Shown: in pieces, positions 27,688 to 35,618 of the stretch | How the letters are laid out: each line of letters begins with the position of its first letter | Numbering within the stretch: the first letter of the stretch is position 1 | Assembly: GCA_900471605.1 (NCBI GenBank) | Contig: UCEY01000045.1 | Location: forward strand, 108,761 to 172,760 | Source: Hyphomicrobiales bacterium | GTDB taxonomy: Bacteria > Pseudomonadota > Alphaproteobacteria > Rhizobiales > Rhizobiaceae | Length of the DNA: 64,000 bases | Direction of reading: 5' to 3' | The notes under the pieces: generated by a model | The model's database searches: none | The model's input: the letters and a program-made list of their open reading frames with translations, nothing else | What the model was told of the DNA's origin: nothing | Made by a program: the position numbers and the translations under genes

Positions 27688-28859
27688 GCCGTACCTCCGC
27701 CCGAGGTGCGCGAGGCGGGGACGCGCCGCTGGAAGCTGTTGGCCAGGCGCGACATGCCGCGGACGATGAAGCCCGGCGTCGAGAACTGCCGGTTGGTCGC
27801 AAGCATGAAGATCGCGATCAGCGAGAAGACGATCGGCACCACGTAGGGAAGCGGCGTGTAGAGCGCGTGGCGCTCGACCAGGTTGGTGGCCGAGAACCCG
27901 AGCCAGCGCACGCCGAATGCGAGGAACAGCGCAAACACCATCGGGTGGACCCGGGTCTGCCGGTGCGAGCGGGTGCTGCCGGCGATCACCAGCGAAATCA
28001 GCGCAAAGGTGATCGGGAAAAGCCAGTCGGACAGCCGCCTGTGCAGCTCCGACCGATAGGCATCCGGCGACTTCTGATAGAGCGGATCGTTGGGATCCGG
28101 ATTGAGCAGGAAGGCGAGGCTGCGGTCGGTCGAATATTGCGGCAATCCGCCTTCGGCCTTCGCCATGGCCGACAGATCGAAGGCGTAGGACACGAACTTG
28201 ATGATCGAGATGCGTCCGTCGGCGGATTTGCGGTGGACCTCGCCGTCGCGCATGGTGAGCGACGTGCCGCTTTCGTCGATCGATCCCTCGCGGGCGTAAT
28301 AGATCAGGTCGAAATTCGGGTCGCGATAGTCGACGACGAACAGGCCCTTGAGCACGCGGCCGGAATGGCGCTCCGAGATCTGCACGTAGAGGCCAGGCTC
28401 GATGCTGCGGAAAGTCTTCTCCTCGATCACGGAGGAGAGCAGGTCCGCATAAGCCGCGGCAACCATCTGGCGGGCTGCGACGCGCGAGGGCGGCTCGACG
28501 AAATTCGTCACCAGGAAGGAGAACATGCTGAGCGCGATCCCGAGCATCAGCACCGGCCGGTAGATGATGTTGCGCGATGCGCCGGCCGCGTCGATGACCG
28601 GCAGTTCCGAATCGTTGTTCATCGCCGTCAGCGTCTGGGTGATGCCGATCACGAGCGCGAAGGGCAGCACGACGGGGATGATGGTCGGCAGGATGAAGGT
28701 CGCAAGAGTCGCGAACGAGCCCATCGACTGGCCGGTATCGGTGACCAGGTTGATGCGCCCGAGCACCTGGATGGTCCAGATGATGGTGAGCACCGGCAGG
28801 AGCGTCACCAGGAACATCTGAAAAATCCGGCGCAATATGTAGACTTCGAGAAGCTTCAT
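27684..28859 (-). CDS. lptF: LPS export ABC transporter permease LptF
   Basis: The partner permease of LptG in the LPS exporter. At 391 residues, it starts MKLLEVYILRRIFQMFLVTL and has the same 3+3 membrane-segment layout with a periplasmic domain. It is first in the run lptF-lptG-lptD-surA-pdxA-rsmA. The ATPase LptB is not in the window. The upstream gap of 114 bp contains a CGTCAC/GTGACG inverted repeat (28883-28904) of unknown role. Confidence 0.95.
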   Translation of the reverse strand: MKLLEVYILRRIFQMFLVTLLPVLTIIWTIQVLGRINLVTDTGQSMGSFATLATFILPTIIPVVLPFALVIGITQTLTAMNNDSELPVIDAAGASRNIIYRPVLMLGIALSMFSFLVTNFVEPPSRVAARQMVAAAYADLLSSVIEEKTFRSIEPGLYVQISERHSGRVLKGLFVVDYRDPNFDLIYYAREGSIDESGTSLTMRDGEVHRKSADGRISIIKFVSYAFDLSAMAKAEGGLPQYSTDRSLAFLLNPDPNDPLYQKSPDAYRSELHRRLSDWLFPITFALISLVIAGSTRSHRQTRVHPMVFALFLAFGVRWLGFSATNLVERHALYTPLPYVVPIVFSLIAIFMLATNRQFSTPGFIVRGMSRLANSFQRRVPASRTSGGGTA

Positions 28860-28973
28860 TCCGGCCTAGATACCCTGCACAACGTCACCCGGGGGATAGT
28901 GACGATTGGTTGCCCCGAGATGACGGTCGCGCCTATCTAAGCGATTGATATCAGCATTGCGACAGCCCCCGCG

Positions 28974-29765
28974 TCACAAATTTGTTTGCGAATTTCGTTT
29001 TCTTGTCCGCTGTGACATTTCGAAACACGCAGCCACCCCCGCATAGACCACCAGCGACGACAGCCAGCCGAGCGTCACGTCCGAAAAATAGTGGCCGCCG
29101 AACGAAGTCCTGAGCGCCGGCGAGATCAGCGAGATGGCGATCAGCGGGGGGCCGAGCACCGGACGCAGCGGTTTCGGCATGAGCACGATCAGGCAGGCCA
29201 GCCATCCGGCCCCGGCTGCCTCGCCGGAAATGAAGGAACAGTTGCCGGTACAGGCGCCGCCGAAATCGCCGGCCGGCGTGAACACGTCCGTGCCGCCGAA
29301 AAAATCGGTCTCGTAAGGGCGGGGCCGGTTGGAAACCTGCTTCAGGATCAGGTTGACCAGCACATAGGGGCCGATCAGGAAGGAGACGAGCGCGATGGAA
29401 TAGTCCCGCGTCCTGCGCGGGCTGTAGGTCGTGCCGTGATGCTGCAGGTTGGCGATCAGCCGGTAGAGGATGAAGATCGCGACCAGCGAAGGCAGGTAGA
29501 AGAGGATGCGGCGGATCACGACGAACAGGGTTTCCGCACCATAGGGGAAACTGCCGCAGACGCGGCCCCGCTCGATTGCCTGACCACAGGTGGCCTGGGT
29601 GAAGAAGGCGCGCGCCACGGCAAGATCGATCTGGGGGGCGAGGTAGAAAAGCGCCAGCAGCACCCACCAGAGCGCCATCAGCACGATGAACCATCCCTTC
29701 GGCCGGGCGAAGAAGCGCCGCGTCGCGGCAAGCCATTCGGAGGCGGTGGAGGAGGGCGAGGTCAT
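28974..29765 (-). CDS. PAP2-family membrane phosphatase
   Basis: This 263-residue protein has about six membrane helices and the three PAP2 phosphatase motifs: KX6RP at Lys142-Pro150 (KQVSNRPRP), a second motif reading SGE at 180-182 where most family members have SGH, and RX5HX3D at Arg219-Asp229. Likely substrates are lipid A phosphates or undecaprenyl pyrophosphate. The location directly before the LPS export operon favours lipid A, but this is inference. The start is the ATG at 29765. A much longer open frame extends upstream but runs antisense to pepA. Confidence 0.8.
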   Translation of the reverse strand: MTSPSSTASEWLAATRRFFARPKGWFIVLMALWWVLLALFYLAPQIDLAVARAFFTQATCGQAIERGRVCGSFPYGAETLFVVIRRILFYLPSLVAIFILYRLIANLQHHGTTYSPRRTRDYSIALVSFLIGPYVLVNLILKQVSNRPRPYETDFFGGTDVFTPAGDFGGACTGNCSFISGEAAGAGWLACLIVLMPKPLRPVLGPPLIAISLISPALRTSFGGHYFSDVTLGWLSSLVVYAGVAACFEMSQRTRKRNSQTNL

Positions 29766-29996
29766 GCGAACTGATCCGTTGGTCGTCGGGCGGCGCGACC
29801 CTAGAGCATGGCGCGCCGGATTTGAACAGTGCCGTCTGCCGATAGCCGGGAATGTCCGCGCCCGAAATCGGGCTTTTTGACGCGTCGGGGCAGAGGAGCA
29901 GGCTTCGGGTTGACGCGGTTGTGACTTCTCGCCCTTGCGCTTCAAGCCGAAACGGCGATGATCGCCGCTCATCTTCGAAAGCCTTCTGGAGTCGCA

Positions 29997-31493
29997 ATGT
30001 CCGTGAAATTCGATATCTCCTTCGCCAAGTCCGCCAAGATCGACGGCGGCCTTGCCATCCAGCTCAAGCTTGCCGGCGACGGACCGGCGGCAGGCGCCGC
30101 CGAGGCCGACCCAGAAGGCGTCGTGACCCGGGCGGCGGAGATCGCGAAGTTTTCGGGGAAGCCGATGTCGACGCTCGATCTCATTGCGCCGCACGGATCG
30201 CCGGCCGACCGGCTGGTCGTGCTTGGCCTCGGCAAGGCCGAAGCGCTGACCGCCTATGATTGGCTGAAGGCGGGCGGTGTCGCGGCATCCTCGGTCAAGT
30301 CGATGACCCGGGTGGTGATTTTCGCCGATGTTCCGGGTCTTGCGGTCGGCGGCGCACAGCTCGCCGGCTTCGCGCTCGGCATGCTGCTGCGCGCCTACAG
30401 TTTCGACACCTACAAGACGAAGAAGGGCGAAGACGACGAGAACAAGGCGCCGAAGACGGTCAAGGTGACGATCGTCACCGCCGAGCATGCGGCCGCCAAG
30501 AAGGCCTTTGCCGAATCGGACGCGATCGCCGGAGGCGTGCTTCTGGCCCGCGAACTCGTCAACCTGCCGCCCAATGTGCTCGGGCCGGTCGAATTCGCCG
30601 ACCGTGCGAAGGAGCTCGAAAAACTCGGTGTCGAGGTGGAGATCCTGACTGAAAAGGAAATGAAGAAGCTCGGCATGGGCGCGCTTCTCGGCGTCGCGCA
30701 GGGTTCGGTCCGCCCGCCGAGGCTCGCCGTCATGCAGTGGAAGGGCGGCAAACCGAAGGATGCGCCGGTCGCCTTCATCGGCAAGGGCGTCGTTTTCGAT
30801 ACCGGCGGCATTTCCATCAAGCCGGGCGCCGGCATGGAGGACATGAAGGGCGACATGGGCGGAGCCGCTGCCGTCATCGGCCTCATGCACACGCTCGCCG
30901 CCCGCAAGGCCAAGGTCAACGCGGTCGGCATTCTCGGCCTCGTCGAAAACATGCCGGACGGCAATGCCCAGCGGCCGGGCGACATCGTCACCACCATGTC
31001 GGGCCAGACGATCGAGATCATCAATACCGATGCGGAAGGCCGGTTGGTGCTTGCCGATGCGCTCTACTATTGCAACGATCGCTTCAAGCCGCGTTTCATG
31101 ATCAATCTCGCGACCCTGACCGGTGCGATCCTGGTGGCGCTCGGCAATCTCCAGGCCGGCCTTTTCAGCAACGACGACACACTGGCCGGCCAGTTGAGCG
31201 GTGTCGGAGACGTCACCGGCGAGCGCCTGTGGCGCATGCCGCTCGGCAAGGAATACGACAAGCTGATCGATTCGAAATTCGCCGACATGAAGAATACCGG
31301 CGGCCGCCACGCAGGCTCGATCACCGCCGCACAGCTCTTGAAGCGTTTCGTCGGCGAGACGCCGTGGGCGCATCTCGATATTGCCGGCACCGCGATGAAC
31401 TCGCCGTCGAGCGAGATCAACCAGTCCTGGGGATCGGGTTACGGGGTGCGGCTGCTGGACGAACTCGTCCGGGCGCACTACGAGGTGGGTTGA
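29997..31493 (+). CDS. pepA: Leucyl aminopeptidase (M17)
   Basis: PepA is a hexameric two-metal aminopeptidase that removes N-terminal residues from peptides. The 498-residue protein has the metal-site segment GVVFDTGGISIKPG and the family signature NTDAEGRLVLADAL. The start at 29997 has GGAG eight bases upstream and gives MSVKFDISFAKSAK. holC follows on the same strand 46 bp downstream, the usual proteobacterial pairing. Confidence 0.96.
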   Translation: MSVKFDISFAKSAKIDGGLAIQLKLAGDGPAAGAAEADPEGVVTRAAEIAKFSGKPMSTLDLIAPHGSPADRLVVLGLGKAEALTAYDWLKAGGVAASSVKSMTRVVIFADVPGLAVGGAQLAGFALGMLLRAYSFDTYKTKKGEDDENKAPKTVKVTIVTAEHAAAKKAFAESDAIAGGVLLARELVNLPPNVLGPVEFADRAKELEKLGVEVEILTEKEMKKLGMGALLGVAQGSVRPPRLAVMQWKGGKPKDAPVAFIGKGVVFDTGGISIKPGAGMEDMKGDMGGAAAVIGLMHTLAARKAKVNAVGILGLVENMPDGNAQRPGDIVTTMSGQTIEIINTDAEGRLVLADALYYCNDRFKPRFMINLATLTGAILVALGNLQAGLFSNDDTLAGQLSGVGDVTGERLWRMPLGKEYDKLIDSKFADMKNTGGRHAGSITAAQLLKRFVGETPWAHLDIAGTAMNSPSSEINQSWGSGYGVRLLDELVRAHYEVG

Positions 31494-31539
31494 GAACCCG
31501 TATTTGCCGGTTCGACGAAAAGATGGGTCCGCAACCGCA

Positions 31540-31989
31540 ATGACCGAAGTCCTCTTCTATCACCTGACCGAATCGAAGCTCGAGGATGCGCTGCCGGCGC
31601 TCCTCGAAAAAAGCGTTGAGCGCGGCTGGAAGGTGGCGGTGCAGACGAGCGGCGATGTGCGGCGGGATTTTCTCGACGCGCATCTGTGGACGTTTCGCGA
31701 GGACAGTTTTCTGCCGCATGGCACGGATGCCTCGCCGATGGCCGAGGCGCAGCCGGTGCTCTTGACCGCAAATGCTGAAAACGGCAATGGCGCGACGGTT
31801 CGTTTCCTGGTGGACGGCGCCGAGCCGCCGCCTGTCGCCGACTATGAACGCATCGTATTCATGTTCGACGGCTACGATACCGTCCAGCTCGACAATGCCC
31901 GCGCCCAGTGGAAGAAGCTAAAGGGCGAGGGCCATGCGCTGACCTATTGGCAGCAGTCGGAAGAGGGGCGCTGGGTCAAGAAGGCCTGA
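31540..31989 (+). CDS. holC: DNA polymerase III chi subunit
   Basis: HolC links single-strand-binding protein to the clamp loader. The 149-residue protein starts MTEVLFYHLTESKLEDALP and has the family's LWTFREDSFLPHG and RIVFMFDGYD segments. The frame could extend 12 codons upstream, but the ATG at 31540 matches the family start. Located after pepA as in other proteobacteria. Confidence 0.93.
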   Translation: MTEVLFYHLTESKLEDALPALLEKSVERGWKVAVQTSGDVRRDFLDAHLWTFREDSFLPHGTDASPMAEAQPVLLTANAENGNGATVRFLVDGAEPPPVADYERIVFMFDGYDTVQLDNARAQWKKLKGEGHALTYWQQSEEGRWVKKA

Positions 31990-32007
31990 CCCGGCGAGGG
32001 TGTTCCC

Positions 32008-32859
32008 TCAGTTCAGCCAGGCCAGCATCATCGACGAGCTGCTGTGGCGCAGCCTGACGACCTTGTAGCCTTCGGCGCTCAGCTGCGTCAGCAGTGCCGG
32101 CAGCATGGCGGCCGTGCGGGCGTGGATGTCGTGCAGCAGGATGATGCCCTTGCCGTTGGCGCGCAGCGAATTCATCGTCCGCGTCGCGACGGCTGCCGGC
32201 GATACCCCGAAATAATCCTTGGAATCGACCTGCACGTCCAGCACGACCATGCCGCTCGAGGCAACCCACTGGCGCAGGCGTCTGGTGTCGGCGAGATAGG
32301 GGAAGCGGAAGAAGCCGGCATCCTCGTGGGTGACGCTGGTCACCGCGTCGCGCCCCTTTTCGATCTCGGCGACGGCCGCATCGAAGGAAAGGTGCTGCAG
32401 GTCGGCATGCCGATAGGTATGGCTGCCGATCGTGTGGCCGGCATTGACGACCTTGCGGGCGATCTCCGGATGGGCCTTGGCCATCTGCCCGACCATCAGG
32501 AAGGTTGCCTTGACGTCGTATTCGTCGAGGATGGAGAGGATCTTCTCGGTCTTCTTCGGCATCGGGCCGTCGTCGAAGGTCAGCACGACCTCCTTGTTGG
32601 CGAGCTTGATGTCGGAAAGCGAGGAAACCGTCAGCGTGCGGCCGGAAAGGCTGCCCGGATTGTTGAGACGCCCCCAGGCGACCGGCGTCAGCGCCACCGG
32701 CGAATCCGCCTCGGCCTTCTTGACCGGCTTGGTCGAGGAGAGCACCTTGGCGGGCGCGAACGAAGTGGCAAGCGAGCCGCCCTCCGTCTGGCTGCGACCG
32801 GCGCAGGACGAGAGAAGGCATGCGATGGCAGCGGCGACGCACAGGACGCGGACGGACAT
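32008..32859 (-). CDS. Polysaccharide deacetylase lipoprotein
   Basis: A 283-residue protein with a lipoprotein signal (hydrophobic core then LLSSCAG, Cys19 as lipid anchor) and a NodB homology domain. Motif 1 is VVLTFDDGPMPKKTEKIL with the catalytic and metal-binding aspartates. Motif 2 is IGSHTYRHADL with the metal-binding histidines. Motif 3 lies near FFRFPYL. It likely removes acetyl groups from a cell-surface polysaccharide or peptidoglycan. The substrate is not known. It converges with holC with an 18-bp gap. Confidence 0.9.
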   Translation of the reverse strand: MSVRVLCVAAAIACLLSSCAGRSQTEGGSLATSFAPAKVLSSTKPVKKAEADSPVALTPVAWGRLNNPGSLSGRTLTVSSLSDIKLANKEVVLTFDDGPMPKKTEKILSILDEYDVKATFLMVGQMAKAHPEIARKVVNAGHTIGSHTYRHADLQHLSFDAAVAEIEKGRDAVTSVTHEDAGFFRFPYLADTRRLRQWVASSGMVVLDVQVDSKDYFGVSPAAVATRTMNSLRANGKGIILLHDIHARTAAMLPALLTQLSAEGYKVVRLRHSSSSMMLAWLN

Positions 32860-33018
32860 GGGAGCGACTCGGCTAAAAAGTGACTAAGGAGTTGAAGCGA
32901 AGTCACATTCGCCGATTATGGTTAACGGCTGGTTAGGATGGTTGCCGGTCGTGCTTCGATTTGCGGGTTCCGGCTTTTGCTTCGTATCCAGAAAGCAGCT
33001 TCCCCCGCACGTCACGGC

Positions 33019-33609
33019 CTACTTCCGGGTGATCTTGTCGCCGACGCGCGGCCGGGAGATCGCCTTGCCGACAAAGCTGTACTGGCCCGAACCGGTAATG
33101 CTGGAAAAGAAGGACGTGAAAGGCGTCGTCATCGCATAATCCACCTGCACGCCGACGAGCTGCACGTTGCTTTCGATCAGGTCGGTGGGGACTTCGAAGG
33201 GGGGCGGATCCCCGGCGACCTTCGCATTGGTTTGGTAGGCAGTCGACCAGTTGACCGTCGCCTTGCCGGCGGCATCGAAGTCGATGACGGCGACCTGGAT
33301 TGCGAGTGCGGTGCTGTCGAAGGGAATGAGAATCGAGGCGGTCCCTTGAAGGAGGGTATTGAGCTCCGCGTTGCTCCAGCTTGCTTCCTGGGAGACGATG
33401 TCGCTTGCCACTTCCGCGATCTGGTTGATTTTCCGCTTCACCATCAGGCCTTCCCCGAGATCGACGGTGCCCGCAAACAGCAGCGCCATCAGCGGCAGGA
33501 GCAGGGTGAACTCGATGGCCGACTGGCCCTTGCGGTCGGCGAGCAGGCGCCGAATGCCGCTTTCGCGGCGTTTTAGTTGCCTGTGGTCGGGATCATTCGT
33601 GCGTGCCAT
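33019..33609 (-). CDS. TadE-like pseudopilin-type protein
   Basis: A 196-residue protein with a cytoplasmic basic start, then a TadE-type membrane segment (GQSAIEFTLLLPLMALLFAG) with the conserved Glu after the hydrophobic junction, and a C-terminal extracytoplasmic domain. The ATG at 33609 is chosen because it begins just before the TadE region. The frame runs further upstream only as an antisense-like extension over the neighbouring gene. It is the third gene of a tight three-gene set. Confidence 0.85.
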   Translation of the reverse strand: MARTNDPDHRQLKRRESGIRRLLADRKGQSAIEFTLLLPLMALLFAGTVDLGEGLMVKRKINQIAEVASDIVSQEASWSNAELNTLLQGTASILIPFDSTALAIQVAVIDFDAAGKATVNWSTAYQTNAKVAGDPPPFEVPTDLIESNVQLVGVQVDYAMTTPFTSFFSSITGSGQYSFVGKAISRPRVGDKITRK

Positions 33610-33620
33610 CGGCCGATGTC

Positions 33621-34139
33621 TCAAAACGGTTCGTTTCTGAAAACCACGGCGGCGGAGAGCACGTAGGTCCCGTCCGCGAGCGTGTTGACGTTCGCTCCGA
33701 CCATGGCCATCAGGCTGTTCCAGGGAAGGAAAGCCTGGATCATGACGTAATCTCCGGACGTCGCCGGAGAAAAGCTTTCGGTCACCGACAGAACGCCGCC
33801 GCTGACGGGCGACGTGAAGCTCATCGACGAGAAATCCGACATCGCCGTAGTCTTGATCAGGAGTTCGTCCTGGCAGCTGAAGGCGAGCGCCATGCCGTTG
33901 CAGACATTGGTCTTGAAGGTGGCAAGGTTCCAGTTGTTCGAATGGGCGCTCCCGACCCGCACGGAGCGGGCGGCCGTATGCAGCGCCGAATCGAGGGCGC
34001 TGTCGACGAAGAACATCAGCGCCATGTCGAGAATGCAGAACAGGAAGAGGAAGAACGGCATGACGAGCAACGCAAACTCGACCGCGGCCGCTCCCTGCTT
34101 GTTCCGTAAGAGGGTTCTGAAACGGTGCATCGGCCTCAT
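33621..34139 (-). CDS. TadE-like pseudopilin-type protein
   Basis: A 172-residue protein with the TadE motif GAAAVEFALLVMPFFLFLF near residue 16, followed by a 120-residue extracytoplasmic part with a Cys pair (NVCNGMALAFSCQDE). It starts directly after the stop of the vWA-containing protein, so the three genes form one operon. TadE-type proteins are minor pseudopilins of Tad/Flp pili. Confidence 0.87.
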   Translation of the reverse strand: MRPMHRFRTLLRNKQGAAAVEFALLVMPFFLFLFCILDMALMFFVDSALDSALHTAARSVRVGSAHSNNWNLATFKTNVCNGMALAFSCQDELLIKTTAMSDFSSMSFTSPVSGGVLSVTESFSPATSGDYVMIQAFLPWNSLMAMVGANVNTLADGTYVLSAAVVFRNEPF

Positions 34140-35513
34140 CTAGTTCGTCAGCCTGACTTTGGAGAGATATTGCCTGAAGAGGGAGGACAGGCCCGCCTCG
34201 ATGTCTTCCGCCGAGCTCGCCTGCAGGAACAGGTCGCTGCTGCTTGCGCATTCTTCAAGCGCCTTGGGGATATAGGCGGTCCGGGTATAGCTGCTCTTGC
34301 CGGACGCGATCGTGCCCCCCCAGATCGAGGTGAAGCCGCTGCTGCTCATCGTTTTCCCGAGCGTTGCGTTGTAACCCCAGTCCCAGGTCATCGGCAGGTA
34401 TTCGGTGTAGAGGACGCCGATGGTGGCGTTGACGTCCTTCACCGGCTTGCACCACTTGGAATTGACCGGGGTGACGACGGTCTGCAGCGAGCTTTTTGAT
34501 GTCGGGAAACGGATGCCGGAATCGCCCTGCAGCACCCAGTTGCGCTCCGACTGGACGCCGTCGGTCAGGAGCAGCACGAGCTTCAGCGGCGCATCCTTGG
34601 TGGTCCCGTCGCCGGCCGTCCCGATCATGGGTTTGAGGGCTGTCAGCGACGTGTCGAAATATGTCGCGTCTTCGGAGGTCGCGCTCGTCATGCCGCTGGT
34701 CTTGTCGTTCAGTTTCGTCCGCGCCGCGGTGGTCGAGAAAGTGGGCGACAACACCTGGGTCGTGGTTTTGCCAAGGGTATAGAGGCCGACCCTGATGCGC
34801 TCATGGGTGGCGTCTGCCGCGTCGATGAGATCGAGCACTTCGCGTGCGGCGTCCACCGAGACGTCGGCCCGCAGCTTGATGTTCATCGCGACCGAGAGGT
34901 CGTAGACATTGCTGTAGGTCTTGCTCTTGTAGGTGAAGGTCGTGCCTTCCGGCGTATGGCACGCAAAGGCGCAGGCTGCCGAAGACGCCCTCAGGCTGGA
35001 CTGACCGGCGCTGGTCGCCGCCAGTAGCATCGACGCGGATTTGTCGAGGACGATATGGACATCGAGATAGGCGCGGCCGGGACCTTCGACCGACGAGGAC
35101 GTGCCGACGGCAACGTCGTTTATGCCCGCGATCTTGAGCAGAGTCGTGCTGACCGTCGCGCGAGCGGTCGCCGTGATCTTGTGGTTCGACGTGTCGATAT
35201 CGACGTCTTCGAGCGTGTAGCCGCCGCTGCCGAGATCGGTCTGAGCGGCGAACCATTCCTGGATACGCGTCTTGAGCGCGGCGTTGTCGAGCGTTCCCAC
35301 GCTTTTCACCGCGCCGAGCAAAGCGGTGTCGAGGTCCGCCTGCATTTTCGAACGGGCGTTATAGGCGCGCACATAGTCGAGGCTGGCGCCGACGGCGGTG
35401 ATCACCGGCACGAGCAGCAGCGAGAACATGATGGCGATATTGCCGCGGCGGTCCGCGAGCAGGCTGGAAAGAGCGGAAGGTCGCCGCCGATATGACATCA
35501 GGTTGAAAATCAT
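34140..35513 (-). CDS. TadG-like protein with von Willebrand A domain
   Basis: A 457-residue protein with one N-terminal membrane helix (IAIMFSLLLVPVITAVGASL, preceded by the DRRGN motif of TadG) and a vWA domain carrying the metal-ion site DKSAS at residues 157-161. The domain has four or more cysteines (for example SSAACAFACHTPEG). In Tad systems TadG-like proteins sit in the envelope and are thought to anchor or assist the pilus. No flp, cpa or secretion ATPase gene is nearby, so the three-gene set may serve a scattered Tad system or a different adhesive function. Confidence 0.87.
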   Translation of the reverse strand: MIFNLMSYRRRPSALSSLLADRRGNIAIMFSLLLVPVITAVGASLDYVRAYNARSKMQADLDTALLGAVKSVGTLDNAALKTRIQEWFAAQTDLGSGGYTLEDVDIDTSNHKITATARATVSTTLLKIAGINDVAVGTSSSVEGPGRAYLDVHIVLDKSASMLLAATSAGQSSLRASSAACAFACHTPEGTTFTYKSKTYSNVYDLSVAMNIKLRADVSVDAAREVLDLIDAADATHERIRVGLYTLGKTTTQVLSPTFSTTAARTKLNDKTSGMTSATSEDATYFDTSLTALKPMIGTAGDGTTKDAPLKLVLLLTDGVQSERNWVLQGDSGIRFPTSKSSLQTVVTPVNSKWCKPVKDVNATIGVLYTEYLPMTWDWGYNATLGKTMSSSGFTSIWGGTIASGKSSYTRTAYIPKALEECASSSDLFLQASSAEDIEAGLSSLFRQYLSKVRLTN

Positions 35514-35618
35514 CCCCGTGAATAATCAACCGATACTATGAAGCATTTCTAATTTATTGATTAATCACGTCGCGGGCGTGGGCTTCCAGGCGGGAGGGCG
35601 ATGCTCAGGCGGAATAGG

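Noticed and set aside
29766..31478. Very long open frame continuing upstream of the PAP2 gene on the minus strand (to 31478)
   Set aside because: It runs fully antisense to pepA, whose family motifs are unmistakable. The extra sequence has the repetitive Arg/Ala/Gly composition of high-GC shadow frames.
33610..34251. Apparent 410-residue fusion including the third TadE-like protein
   Set aside because: The upstream part is a different frame over the neighbouring TadE gene. A clean ATG at 33609 precedes the TadE motif.
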